Of a DNA stretch of 64,000 nucleotides, positions 1 to 11,782 are shown piece after piece. Under the pieces are notes generated by a model that had not been told where the DNA came from, searched no databases, and saw nothing but the letters and a program-made list of their open reading frames with translations. A program made the position numbers and the translations under genes. The stretch covers positions 29,080,001 through 29,144,000 of the forward strand of contig NC_079884.1 in the NCBI RefSeq assembly GCF_029227915.1. Reading direction: 5' to 3'. This DNA comes from Hydractinia symbiolongicarpus. Taxonomy: Eukaryota > Cnidaria > Hydrozoa > Anthoathecata > Hydractiniidae. The first letter of the stretch is position 1. Each line of letters opens with the position of its first letter.

Positions 1-2498
1 CTTTATTAAAAAATTAAGATAAATAAGTCATTTTTAACTGTGGCACCAATCCTAGCCGGTAGTTCGCGCTGAAAAAATTGAGACAGTTTCAACAACTACA
101 TTTCATTTACTTTCTAACGGTGTCAATCCGTTTGAGTTACAAGGATTGCGTCACATATTCGTACCAACATGTATTTACTGATTTTCTTCCGATATTACTA
201 GGTTGCATCGCTTTTAACAGTGAAACGATTGACTGTGGGACTTAATTGAACTAACTTTGGACTGTGCCCTGATAAATGTAACAAATGAGACAATTGGTCT
301 CCAAGAAATAACATTCTTCTTAACTTGACATGATTGTGGGAACTCAGTGATTACACTAGACCCCGTGGTAGCGCTTTATTTAAAAATTTAGATAAATAAG
401 TCTTTTTTTGCTGTGGGACCAATCCTGGCCGTTAGCAGGCGCTGAATAAATAGGAACATTTTCAAAGACTACATTTCATTGACTTTCGAGCGGTATAAAT
501 CTGTTTGAGTTACAACGGTTGCGTCACATATTCATCACAACATGTATTGAGCGATAGTATTCGGATTATACTAGGTTGCATCGCCTTTAACAGTGAAACG
601 ATTGACTGTGGGACTTAATTGAATTGATTTTGGACTTTGACCTTGTAAGTGTGATAAATGAGCCAGTTTGACTACAAGAAATAACATTTTTCTTAATTTG
701 ACATGATTGCTGGAACTCAGCGATTACACTGGGCACTGTGGTAGCGCTTTATTAAAAAATTGAGATAAACAAGTCATTTTTTACTGTGGGACCAATCCTA
801 GCCCTTAGCTCGCACTGAAGAAATAGAGACAGTTTGAAAAACTACATTTTATTGACTTTCTAACGGTGTCAATCCGTTTGAGTTACAACGGTTGCGTTAC
901 ATATTTGTACCAACATGTATTTTGTGATTTTCTTCCGATATTACTAAGTTGTTTTGCTTTTAACAATGAAGAGATTGACTGTGGGAATTAATTGAACTGA
1001 TTTTAGACTTTGACCTTATAAATGTGATAAATGAGCCAGCTTGACTACAACAAATAACATTCTTATTAATCTGACATGATTGCTGGAACTCAGCGAGTAC
1101 ACTGGGCGCTGTGGTAGCGTTTTATTTAAAAATTAAGATAAATAAGTCTTTTTCTACTGTGGCACCAATCCTAGCCGTTAGTTTGCGCTGAAGAAATAGG
1201 AACAGTTCTAAAGACTACATTTCATTGACTTTCTAGCGTTATAAATCCGTTTGAGTTACAACGGTTGCGTCACACATTCGTACAAACATGTATTTAGCGA
1301 TAGTATTTGGATATTACTAGGTTACATCGCTTTTAACAGTGAAACGTTTGACTGTGGGACTTAATTGAACTGATTTTGGACTTTGACCTTATAAATGTGA
1401 TAAATGAGGCAGTTTCACTACAAGAAGTAACATTCTTCTTATTTGATATGTTTGCTGGAACTCAGCGATTACACTGAGCGCTGTGGTAGCGCTTTATTAA
1501 AAAATTAAGATAAATAAGTCATTTTTAACTGTGGCACCAATCCTAGCCGGTAGTTCGCGCTGAAAAAATTGAGACAGTTTCAACAACTACATTTCATTTA
1601 CTTTCTAACGGTGTCAATCCGTTTGAGTTACAAGGATTGCGTCACATATTCGTACCAACATGTATTTAGTGATTTTCTTCCGATATTACTAGGTTGCATC
1701 GCTTTTAACAGTGAAACAATTGACTGTGGGACTTAATTGAACTAACTTTGGACTGTGCCCTGATAAATGTAACAAATGAGACAATTGGTCTCCAAGAAAT
1801 AACATTCTTCTTAACTTGACATGATTGTGGGAACTCAGTGATTACACTAGACCCCGTGGTAGCGCTTTATTTAAAAATTTAGATAAATAAGTCTTTTTTT
1901 GCTGTGGGACCAATCCTGGCCGTTAGCAGGCGCTGAATAAATAGGAACATTTTCAAAGACTACATTTCATTGACTTTCTAGCGGTATAAATCTGTTTGAG
2001 TTACAACGGTTGCGTCACATATTCATCACAACATGTATTGAGCGATAGTATTCGGATTTTACTAGGTTGCATCGCCTTTAACAGTGAAACGATTGACTGT
2101 GGGACTTAATTGAATTGATTTTGGACTTTGACCTTGTAAGTGTGATAAATGAGCCAGTTTGACTACAAGAAATAACATTTTTCTTAATTTGACATGATTG
2201 CTGAAACTCAGCGATTACACTGGGCACTGTGGTAGCGCTTTATTAAAAAATTGAGATAAACAAGTCATTTTTTACTGTGGGACCAATCCTAGCCCTTAGC
2301 TCGCACTGAAGAAATAGAGACAGTTTGAAAAACTACATTTTATTGAGTTTCTAACGGTGTCAATCCGTTTGAGTTACAACGGTTGCGTTACATATTTGTA
2401 CCAACATGTATTTTGTGATTTTCTTCCGATATTACTAAGTTGTTTTGCTTTTAACAATGAAGAGATTGACTGTGGGAATTAATTGAACTGATTTTGGA
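1..2498 (+). repeat. 1491-bp tetramer (A-B-C-D) and its second, incomplete copy
   Basis: Bases 1-1007 match 1492-2498 at an offset of 1491 bp with only scattered single-base differences, for example GAAACGATTGAC at 223 against GAAACAATTGAC in the second copy. After about 2498 the second copy switches from TTTAGACTTTGACC to TTTGGACTGTGACC and continues into an E monomer instead of D. The tetramer is therefore one full unit plus about two thirds of another. Confidence 0.88.
1120..2326 (+). repeat. D-A-B-C segment, copy 1 of 2 (offset 3727 bp to 4847-6053)
   Basis: D (1120), A (1492), B (1865) and the first ~90 bases of C (2238) reappear in the same order at 4847, 5219, 5592 and 5965. The two D monomers share GTCACACATTCGTAC, not seen in the D' monomers at 2983 and 3356. 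The offset is 3727 bp, ten monomers. In the downstream copy the C monomer switches to E sequence just after GAAATAGAGACAGTTT, which marks the end of the copied tract. Confidence 0.85.
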
Positions 2499-2982
2499 CT
2501 GTGACCTTATAAATGTTACAGGTGAGACAATAGGACTCCAAGAAGTAACATTCTTCTTAACTTGACATGATTGTGGGAACTCAGCGATTACACTAGACAC
2601 CGTGGTAGCGCTCCATTTAAAAATTTAGATAAATAAGTCATTTTTACTGTGGGACCAATCCTAGCCGTTAGCGCGCGCTAAAGATATAGAGACAGTTTCA
2701 AAAACTCCATTTCATTGACTTTCTAACAGTGTCAATCCGTTTGAGTTACAACGGTTGCGTCACATATTCGTACCAACATGTATTTAGCGATAGTATTCAG
2801 ATATTACTAGGTTACATCGCTTTTAACAGTGAAACGTTTGACTGTGGGACTTAATTGAACTGACTTTGGACTTTGACCTTATAAATGTGATATATGAGCC
2901 AGCTTGACTACAACAAATAACATTCTTATTAATCTGACATGATTGCTGGAACTCAGCGATTACACTGGGCGCTGTGGTAGCG
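2015..2982 (+). repeat. B tail-C-E segment, copy 1 (offset 1864 bp to 3879-4846)
   Basis: The end of a B monomer (TTCATCACAACATG), a C monomer with TTACAGGTGAGACAATAGG, and an E monomer with GTGATATATGAGCC recur 1864 bp (five monomers) downstream. The rare TTACAGG and TGATATATG variants appear in both copies and nowhere else that I found, so this is a true segment copy rather than a chance order of monomer types. Confidence 0.85.
2668..2681. other. 14-bp perfect palindrome TTAGCGCGCGCTAA in E monomers (example)
   Basis: The palindrome is found in each E monomer: 2668-2681, 4532-4545, 13080-13093, 17178-17191 and 22141-22154. O monomers of domain II keep the 10-bp core AGCGCGCGCT followed by GA. 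The alternating GC core is the only such run in an otherwise AT-rich monomer. Confidence 0.85.
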
Positions 2983-3878
2983 TTTTATTTAAAAATTAAG
3001 ATAAATAAGTCTTTTTCTACTGTGGCACCAATCCTAGCCGTTAGTTCGCGCTGAAGAAATAGGAACAGTTCTAAAGACTACATTTCATTGACTTTCTAGC
3101 GTTATAAATCCGTTTGAGTTACAACAGTTGCGTCACATATTCGTACAAACATGTATTTAGCGATAGTATTTGGATATTACTAGGTTACATCGCTTTTAAC
3201 AGTGAAACGTTTGACTGTGGGACTTAATTGAATTGACTTTGGACTTTGACCTTATAAATGTGATAAATGAGCCAGCTTGACTACAACAAATAACATTCTT
3301 ATTAATCTGACATGATTGCTGGAACTCAGCGATTACACTGGGCGCTGTGGTAGCGTTTTATTTAAAAATTAAGATAAATAAGTCTTTTTTTACTGTGGCA
3401 CCAATCCTAGCCGTTGGTTCGCGCTGAAGAAATAGGAACAGTTCTAAAGACTACATTTCATTGACTTTCTAGCGTTATAAATCCGTTTGAGTTACAACGG
3501 TTGCGTCACATATTCGTACAAACATGTATTTAGCGATAGTATTTGGATATTACTAGGTTACATCGCTTTTAACAGTGAAACGTTTGACTGTGGGACTTAA
3601 TTGAACTGACTTTGGACTTTGACCTTATAAATGTGATAAATGAGCCAGCTTGACTACAACAAATAACATTCTTATTAATCTGACATGATTGCTGGAACTC
3701 AGCGATTACACTGGGCGCTGTGGTAGCGTTTTATTTAAAAATTAAGTTAAATAAATCTTTTTTTACTGTGGCACCAATCCTAGCCGGTAGTTCGCGCTGA
3801 AGAAATAGGAACAGTTCCAAAGGCTACATTTCATTGACTTCCCAGCGTTATAAATCCGTTTGAGTTGCAACAGTTGCG

Positions 3879-4846
3879 TCACATATTCATCACAACATGT
3901 ATTGAGCGATAGTATTCGGATTTTACTAGGTTGCATCGCCTTTAACAGTGAAACGATTGACTGTGGGACTTAATTGAATTGATTTTGGACTTTGACCTTG
4001 TAAGTGTGATAAATGAGCCAGTTTGACTACAAGAAATAACATTTTTCTTAATTTGACATGATTGCTGGAACTCAGCGATTACACTGGGCACTGTGGTAGC
4101 GCTTTATTAAAAAATTGAGATAAACAAGTCATTTTTTACTGTGGGACCAATCCTAGCCCTTAGCTCGCACTGAAGAAATAGAGACAGTTTGAAAAACTAC
4201 ATTTTATTGACTTTCTAACGGTGTCAATCCGTTTGAGTTACAACGGTTGCGTTACATATTTGTACCAACATGTATTTTGTGATTTTCTTCCGATATTACT
4301 AAGTTGTTTTGCTTTTAACAATGAAGAGATTGACTGTGGGAATTAATTGAACTGATTTTGGACTGTGACCTTATAAATGTTACAGGTGAGACAATAGGAC
4401 TCCAAGAAATAACATTCTTCTTAACTTGACATGATTGTGGGAACTCAGCGATTACACTAGACACCGTGGTAGCGCTCCATTTAAAAATTTAGATAAATAA
4501 GTCATTTTTACTGTGGGACTAATCCTAGCCGTTAGCGCGCGCTAAAGATATAGAGACAGTTTCAAAAACTCCATTTCATTGACTTTCTAACAGTGTCAAT
4601 CCGTTTGAGTTACAACGGTTGCGTCACATATTCGTACCAACATGTATTTAGCGATAGTATTCAGATATTACTAGGTTACATCGCTTTTAACAGTGAAACG
4701 TTTGACTGTGGGACTTAATTGAACTGACTTTGGACTTTGACCTTATAAATGTGATATATGAGCCAGCTTGACTACAACAAATAACATTCTTATTAATCTG
4801 ACATGATTGCTGGAACTCAGCGATTACACTGGGCGCTGTGGTAGCG
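3879..4846 (+). repeat. B tail-C-E segment, copy 2
   Basis: Downstream partner of 2015-2982. One visible difference is GTGGGACTAATCC near 4514 for GTGGGACCAATCC. The left edge lies inside the chimeric 3729 monomer, where F sequence (GACTTCCCAGCGTTATAAATCC) gives way to B sequence (TTCATCACAAC). Confidence 0.83.
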
Positions 4847-6053
4847 TTTTATTTAAAAATTAAGATAAATAAGTCTTTTTCTACTGTGGCACCAATCCTA
4901 GCCGTTAGTTCGCGCTGAAGAAATAGGAACAGTTCTAAAGACTACATTTCATTGACTTTCTAGCGTTATAAATCCGTTTGAGTTACAACGGTTGCGTCAC
5001 ACATTCGTACAAACATGTATTTAGCGATAGTATTTGGATATTACTAGGTTACATCGCTTTTAACAGTGAAACGTTTGACTGTGGGACTTAATTGAACTGA
5101 TTTTGGACTTTGACCTTATAAATGTGATAAATGAGGCAGTTTCACTACAAGAAGTAACATTCTTCTTATTTGATATGTTTGCTGGAACTCAGCGATTACA
5201 CTGAGCGCTGTGGTAGCGCTTTATTAAAAAATTAAAATAAATAAGTCATTTTTAACTGTGGCACCAATCCTAGCCGGTAGTTCGCGCTGAAAAAATTGAG
5301 ACAGTTTCAACAACTACATTTCATTTACTTTCTAACGGTGTCAATCCGTTTGAGTTACAAGGATTGCGTCACATATTCGTACCAACATGTATTTAGTGAT
5401 TTTCTTCCGATATTACTAGGTTGCATCGCTTTTAACAGTGAAACGATTGACTGTGGGACTTAATTGAACTAACTTTGGACTGTGCCCTGATAAATGTAAC
5501 AAATGAGACAATTGGTCTCCAAGAAATAACATTCTTCTTAACTTGACATGATTGTGGGAACTCAGTGATTACACTAGACCCCGTGGTAGCGCTTTATTTA
5601 AAAATTTAGATAAATAAGTCTTTTTTTGCTGTGGGACCAATCCTGGCCGTTAGCAGGCGCTGAATAAATAGGAACATTTTCAAAGACTACATTTCATTGA
5701 CTTTCTAGCGGTATAAATCTGTTTGAGTTACAACGGTTGCGTCACATATTCATCACAACATGTATTGAAAGATAGTATTCGGATTTTACTAGGTTGCATC
5801 CCCTTTAACAGTGAAACGATTGACTGTGGGACTTAATTGAATTGATTTTGGACTTTGACCTTGTAAGTGTGATAAATGAGCCAGTTTGACTACAAGAAAT
5901 AACATTTTTCTTAATTTGACATGATTGCTGGAACTCAGCGATTACACTGGGCACTGTGGTAGCGCTTTATTAAAAAATTGAGATAAACAAGTCATTTTTT
6001 ACTGTGGGACCAATCCTAGCCCTTAGCTCGCACTGAAGAAATAGAGACAGTTT
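4847..6053 (+). repeat. D-A-B-C segment, copy 2 of 2
   Basis: This is the downstream partner of 1120-2326. I see a few substitutions, for example AATTAAAATAAA at 5229 for AATTAAGATAAA, and ATTGAAAGATAG near 5765 for ATTGAGCGATAG. The tract ends inside the 5965 monomer, where C sequence becomes E sequence (AAAACTCCATTTC and CTAACAGTGTC). That monomer is a C/E chimera. Confidence 0.83.
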
Positions 6054-6710
6054 CAAAAACTCCATTTCATTGACTTTCTAACAGTGTCAATCCGTTTGAG
6101 TTACAACGGTTGCGTCACATATTCGTACCAACATGTATTTAGCGATAGTATTCGGATATTACTAGGTTACATCGCTTTTAACAGTGAAACGTTTGACTGT
6201 GGGACTTAATTGAACTGACTTTGGATTTTGACCTTATAAATGTGATAAATGAGCCAGCTTGACTACAACAAATAACATTCTTATTAATCTGACATGATTG
6301 CTGGAACTCAGCGATTACACTGGGCGCTGTGGTAGCGTTTTATTTAAAAATTAAGATAAATAAGTCTTTTTCTACTGTGGCACCAATCCTAGCCGTTAGT
6401 TCGCGCTGAAGAAATAGGAACAGTTCTAAAGACTACATTTCATTGACTTTCTAGCGTTATAAATCCGTTTGAGTTACAACGGTTGCGTCACATATTCGTA
6501 CAAACATGTATTTAGCGATAGTATTTGGATATTACTAGGTTACATCGCTTTTAACAGTGAAACGTTTGACTGTGGGACTTAATTGAATTGACTTTGGACT
6601 TTGACCTTATAAATGTGATAAATGAGCCAGCTTGACTACAACAAATAACATTCTTATTAATCTGACATGATTGCTGGAACTCAGCGATTACACTGGGCGC
6701 TGTGGTAGCG

Positions 6711-7081
6711 TTTTATTTAAAAATTAAGTTAAATAAGTCTTTTTTTACAGTGGCACCAATCCTAGCCGGTAGTTCGCGCTGAAGAAATAGGAACAGTTCC
6801 AAAGACTACATTTCATTGACTTCCCAGCGTTATAAATCCGTTTAAGTTACAACGGTTGCGTCACATATTCGTACCAACATGTATTTAGCGATAGTATTCG
6901 GATGTTACTAGGTTGCATCGCTTTAACACTGAAACGATTGACTGTGGGACTTAATTGAACTGATTTTGGACTTTTACCTTATAAATGTGATAAATGAGGC
7001 AGTATGACTACAAGAAGTAACATTCTTCGTAATTTGACTGATTGCTGGAACTCAGCGATTACACTGAGCGCTGTGGTAGCG
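6711..7081 (+). repeat. F monomer leading into the 1110-bp trimer block
   Basis: This 371-bp monomer carries GACTTCCCAGCG, GGATGTTACTAGG and CTTTAACACTG. Near its end AATTTGACTGATTGC lacks the AT of the usual GACATGATTG. It resembles the third monomer of the trimer that follows (7821) but has GCCGGTAGTTCG where that has GCCGTTTGTTCG, so it is probably an older relative and not a unit of the same expansion. Confidence 0.8.
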
Positions 7082-10000
7082 CTTTATAAAAAAATTAAGA
7101 TAAATAAGTCATTTTTAACTGCCGCACCAATCCTAGCCGGTAGTTCACGCTGAAGAAATAGAAACAGTTTCAAAAACTACATTTCATTTACTTTCTAACG
7201 GTGTCAATCCGTTTGAATTACAACGGTTGCGTCACATATTCGTACCAACATGTATTTAGCGATATTTTTCCTCTATTACTAGGTTGCATCGCTTTTAACA
7301 GTGAAACGATTGACTGTGGGACTTAATTGAACTGATTTTGGACTTTCACTTTATAAATGTGATAAATGAGGCAGTATGACTACAAGAAGTAACATTCTTC
7401 TTATTTGATATGATTGCTGGAACTCAGCGATTACACTGAGCGCTGTGGTAGCGCTTTATTAAAAAATTAAGATAAATAAGTCATTTTTAACTGTGGCACC
7501 AATCCTAGCCGGTAGTTCGCGCTGAAGAAATTGAGACAGTTTCAAAAACTGCATTTCATTTACTTTCTAACGGTGTCAATCCGTTTGAGTTACAAGGGTT
7601 GCGTCACATATTCGTACCAACATGTATTTAGTGATTTTCTTCCGATATTACTAGGTTGCATCGCTTTTAACAGTGAAACGATTGACTGTGGGACTTAATT
7701 GAACTAACTTTGGACTGTTCCCTGATAAATGTAATAAATGAGACAATTGGTCTCCATACATTCTTCTAAACTTGACATGATTGTGGGAACTCAGCGATTA
7801 CACTAGACCCCGTGGTAGCGCTTTATTTAAAAATTAAGTTAAATAAGTCTTTTTTTACTGAGGCACCAATCCTAGCCGTTTGTTCGCGCTGAAGAAATAG
7901 GAACAGTTCCAAAGACTACATTTCATTGACTTCCCAGCGTTATAAATCCGTTTGAGTTACAACGGTTGCGTCACATATTCGTACCAACATGTATTTAGCG
8001 ATAGTTTTCGGATGTTACTAGGTTGCATCGCTTTAACTGTGAAACGATTGACTGTGGGACTTAATTGAACTGATTTTGGACTTTGACCTTATAAATGTTA
8101 TAAGTGAGGCAGTATGACTACAAGAAGTAACATTCTTCGTAATTTGACTGATTGCTGGAACTCAGCGATTACACTGAGCGCTGTGGTAGCGCTTTATAAA
8201 AAAATTAAGATAAATAAGTCATTTTTAACTGCCGCACCAATCCTAGCCGGTAGTTCACGCTGAAGAAATAGAAACAGTTTCAAAAACTACATTTCATTTA
8301 CTTTCTAACGGTGTCAATCCGTTTGAATTACAACGGTTGCGTCACATATTCGTAGCAACATGTATTTAGCGATATTTTTCCTCTATTACTAGGTTGCATC
8401 GCTTTTAACAGTGAAACGATTGACTGTGGGACTTAATTGAACTGATTTTGGACTTTCACTTTATAAATGTGATAAATGAGGCAGTATGACTACAAGAAGT
8501 AACATTCTTCTTATTTGATATGATTGCTGGAACTCAGCGATTACACTGAGCGCTGTGGTAGCGCTTTATTAAAAAATTAAGATAAATAAGTCATTTTTAA
8601 CTGTGGCACCAATCCTAGCCGGTAGTTCGCGCTGAAGAAATTGAGACAGTTTCAAAAACTGCATTTCATTTACTTTCTAACGGTGTCAATCCGTTTGAGT
8701 TACAAGGGTTGCGTCACATATTCGTACCAACATGTATTTAGTGATTTTCTTCCGATATTACTAGGTTGCATCGCTTTTGACAGTGAAACGATTGACTGTG
8801 GGACTTAATTGAACTAACTTTGGACTGTTCCCTGATAAATGTAATAAATGAGACAATTGGTCTCCATACATTCTTCTATACTTGACATGATTGTGGGAAC
8901 TCAGCGATTACACTAGACCCCGTGGTAGCGCTTTATTTAAAAATTAAGTTAAATAAGTCTTTTTTTACTGAGGCACCAATCCTAGCCGTTTGTTCGCGCT
9001 GAAGAAATAGGAACAGTTCCAAAGACTACATTTCATTGACTTCCCAGCGTTATAAATCCGTTTGAGTTACAACGGTTGCGTCACATATTCGTACCAACAT
9101 GTATTTAGCGATAGTTTTCGGATGTTACTAGGTTGCATCGCTTTAACTGTGAAACGATTGACTGTGGGACTTAATTGAACTGATTTTGGACTTTGACCTT
9201 ATAAATGTTATAAGTGAGGCAGTATGACTACAAGAAGTAACATTCTTCGTAATTTGACTGATTGCTGGAACTCAGCGATTACACTGAGCGCTGTGGTAGC
9301 GCTTTATAAAAAAATTAAGATAAATAAGTCATTTTTAACTGCCGCACCAATCCTAGCCGGTAGTTCACGCTGAAGAAATAGAAACAGTTTCAAAAACTAC
9401 ATTTCATTTACTTTCTAACGGTGTCAATCCGTTTGAATTACAACGGTTGCGTCACATATTCGTACCAACATGTATTTAGCGATATTTTTCCTCTATTACT
9501 AGGTTGCATCGCTTTTAACAGTGAAACGATTGACTGTGGGACTTAATTGAACTGATTTTGGACTTTCACTTTATAAATGTGATAAATGAGGCAGTATGAC
9601 TACAAGAAGTAACATTCTTCTTATTTGATATGATTGCTGGAACTCAGCGATTACACTGAGCGCTGTGGTAGCGCTTTATTAAAAAAATTAAGATAAATAA
9701 GTCATTTTTAACTGTGGCACCAATCCTAGCCGGTAGTTCGCGCTGAAGAAATTGAGACAGTTTCAAAAACTGCATTTCATTTACTTTCTAACGGTGTCAA
9801 TCCGTTTGAGTTACAAGGGTTGCGTCACATATTCGTACCAACATGTATTTAGTGATTTTCTTCCGATATTACTAGGTTGCATCGCTTTTAACAGTGAAAC
9901 GATTGACTGTGGGACTTAATTGAACTAACTTTGGACTGTTCCCTGATAAATGTAAAAAATGAGACAATTGGTCTCCATACATTCTTCTAAACTTGACATG

Positions 10001-10320
10001 ATTGTGGGAACTCAGCGATTACACTAGACCCCGTGGTAGCGCTTTATTTAAAAATTAAGTTAAATAAGTCTTTTTTTACTGAGGCACCAATCCTAGCCGT
10101 TTGTTCGCGCTGAAGAAATAGGAACAGTTCCAAAGACTACATTTCATTGACTTCCCAGCGTTATAAATCCGTTTGAGTTACAACGCTTGCGTCACATATA
10201 TTCGTACCAACATGTATTTAGCGATAGTTTTCGGATGTTACTAGGTTGCATCGCTTTAACGGTGAAACGATTGACTGTGGGACTTAATTGAACTGATTTT
10301 GGACTTTGACCTTATAAATG
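7082..10320 (+). repeat. Three tandem copies of a 1110-bp trimer (G-H-F')
   Basis: Unit starts are 7082, 8192 and 9302. Within each, monomers start at +0 (G, 372 bp, GCCGCACC and GTTCACGCTG), +372 (H, 367 bp) and +739 (F', 371 bp, CTGAGGCACC). H has lost 6 bp so that TCTCCAAGAAATAACATTC reads TCTCCATACATTC (7751, 8861 and 9972). Comparing copies 1 and 2 line by line I found only three substitutions in 1110 bp (CGTAGC near 8352, TTTTGACAG near 8777, TTCTATAC near 8876). Copy 3 has an extra A in the run at 9674, a further indel-free H, a TA insertion near 10198, and leaves the pattern at about 10320. Confidence 0.93.
7948..7965. other. Dyad CCGTT-TGAGTTAC-AACGG (example)
   Basis: A 5-bp inverted repeat with an 8-base spacer lies near the middle of the monomer and is kept in most domain I monomers and, as CCGTTTAAGTTACAACGG, in N monomers. 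O and B monomers have CTGTT on the left arm, and the four 364-bp monomers have lost it. Confidence 0.7.
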
Positions 10321-11516
10321 TTATAAGTGAGACAATTGGACTCCAAGAAATAACATTCTTCTTAACTTGACATGATTGTGGGAACTCAGCGATTACACTA
10401 GACCCCGTGGTAGCGTTCCATTTAAAAATTTAGATAAGTATGTCATTTTTACTGTGGGACCAATCCTAGCCGTTAGTTCGCGCTGAAGAAATAGGAACAG
10501 TTCCAAAGACTACATCTCATTGACATTCTAGCGGTATAAATCCGTTTGAGTTACAACGGTTGCGTCACATATTCGTACCAACATGTATTTAGCGATAGTA
10601 TTCGGATATTACTAGGTTGCATCGCTTTTAACAGTGAAACGATTGACTGTGGGACTTAATTGAACTGATTTTGGACTTTGACCTTATAAATGTGATAAAT
10701 GAGGCAGTTTGACTACAAGAAGTAACATTCTTCTTAATTTGACATGATTGCGGGAACTCAGCGATTACACTGAGCGCTGTGGTAGCGCTTTATAAAAAAA
10801 TTAAGATAAATAAGTCATTTTTAACTGTGGCACCAATCCTAGCCGGTAGTTCGCGCTGAGGAAATAGAGACAGTTTCAAAAACTAAATTTCATTTACTTT
10901 CTTACGGTGTCAATCCGTTTGAGATGCAACGGTTGCGTCACATATTCGCACCAACATGTGTTTAGCGATATTTTTCCTCTATTACTAGGTTGCATCGCTT
11001 TTAACAGTGAAACGATTGACTGTGGGACTTAATTGAACTGATTTTGGACTTTGACCTTATAAATGTGATAAATGAGGCAGTTTGACTACAAGAAGTAACA
11101 TTCTTCTTATTTGATATGATTGCTGGAACTCAGCGATTACACTGAGCGCTGTGGTAGCGCTTTATTAAGAAATTAAGATAAATAAGTCATCTTTAACTGT
11201 GCCACCAATCCTAGCCGGTAGTTCGCGCTGAAGAAATTGAGACAGTTTCAAAAACTACATTTCATTTACTTTCTAACGGTGTCAATCCGTTTGAGTTACA
11301 AGGGTTGCGTCACATATTCGTACCAACATGTATTTAGCGATAGTTTTCGGATGTTACTAGGTTGCATCGCTTTAACAGTGAAACGATTGACTGTGGGACT
11401 TAATTGAACTGATTTTGGACTTTGACCTTATAAATGTGATGAATGAGGCAGTTTGACTACAAGAAGTAACATTCTTCGTAATTTGACATGATTGCTGGAA
11501 CTCAGCGATTACACTG

Positions 11517-11533
11517 AGCGCTGTGGTAGCGCT
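11517..11533. other. Monomer-junction dyad AGCGCT-GTGGT-AGCGCT (example)
   Basis: The self-complementary hexamer AGCGCT occurs twice, separated by five bases, so the pair can form a 6-bp stem with a 5-base loop. It marks the end of one monomer and the start of the next. Many monomer junctions in all three domains keep it exactly. Others have GGCGCTGTAGTAGCGC with a 5-bp stem, or lose it (GACCCCGTGGTAGCGCT, GGGCGCTGTGGTAGCGTT). A function is not shown. Confidence 0.75.
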
Positions 11534-11676
11534 TTATAAAAAAATTAAGATAAATAAGTCATTTTTAACTGTGGCACCAATCCTAGCCGGTAGTTCGCGC
11601 TGAAGAAATTGAGACAGTTTCAAAAACTACATTTCATTTACTTTCTAACGGTGTCAATCCGTTTGAGTTACAAGGG

Positions 11677-11707
11677 TTGCGTCACATATTCGTACCAACA
11701 TGTATTT
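11677..11707. other. Near-invariant central block 1 (example)
   Basis: TTGCGTCACATATTCGTACC followed by AACATGTATTT is kept almost unchanged across domains I and III. In domain II it varies mainly at GTTCTGTCACAT (N) and ATGTACTTAG (O). It includes the palindrome ACATGT. Variation per monomer looks lower here than in the flanking ACTTTCTAACGGTGTC region. Confidence 0.65.
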
Positions 11708-11730
11708 AGCGATAGTTTTCGGATGTTACT

Positions 11731-11782
11731 AGGTTGCATCGCTTTAACAGTGAAACGATTGACTGTGGGACTTAATTGAACT
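11731..11782. other. Near-invariant block 2 (example)
   Basis: AGGTTGCATCGCTTTTAACA, GTGAAACGATTGACTGTGGG and ACTTAATTGAACT form the longest stretch of low variation. Most monomers of every type share it, with single changes such as GAAACGTTTGAC in D and E, or ATCGATTTTAAC in N2. Many of the chimeric joins seen in the array fall in or beside it. Confidence 0.65.

Larger units (their letters stand above)
1..6710 (+). repeat. Domain I, first block: mosaic of A-B-C-D, C-E and D monomers
   Basis: Monomers start at 1, 374, 747, 1120, 1492, 1865, 2238, 2611, 2983, 3356, 3729, 4102, 4475, 4847, 5219, 5592, 5965 and 6338. By diagnostic variants the order is A B C D, A B C E, D' D'' F/B, C E D, A B C/E, D'. 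Markers: A has GCTGAAAAAATTGAG; B has GCAGGCGCTGAATAAATAGG and TTCATCACAAC; C has AAATTGAGATAAACAAG and CCCTTAGCTCGCACTG; D has TTTTATTTAAAAATTAAG and CGTACAAACATG; E has CTCCATTT and the palindrome TTAGCGCGCGCTAA. F/B (3729) starts like the monomer at 6711 and ends like B. C/E (5965) starts as C and ends as E. No gene is present. Confidence 0.9.

Noticed and set aside
1-6710. One single HOR of 3727 bp (ten monomers) for the first block
   Set aside because: The 3727-bp offset holds only for the D-A-B-C part. The adjacent monomers follow 1491-bp or 1864-bp offsets, so a uniform ten-monomer unit does not fit.
11688-11704. Possible CENP-B box at ATTCGTACCAACATGTA
   Set aside because: TTCG and the central A match the box pattern, but the second CGGG half is ATGT. 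A canonical CENP-B site is not supported. I also saw no match on the other strand.
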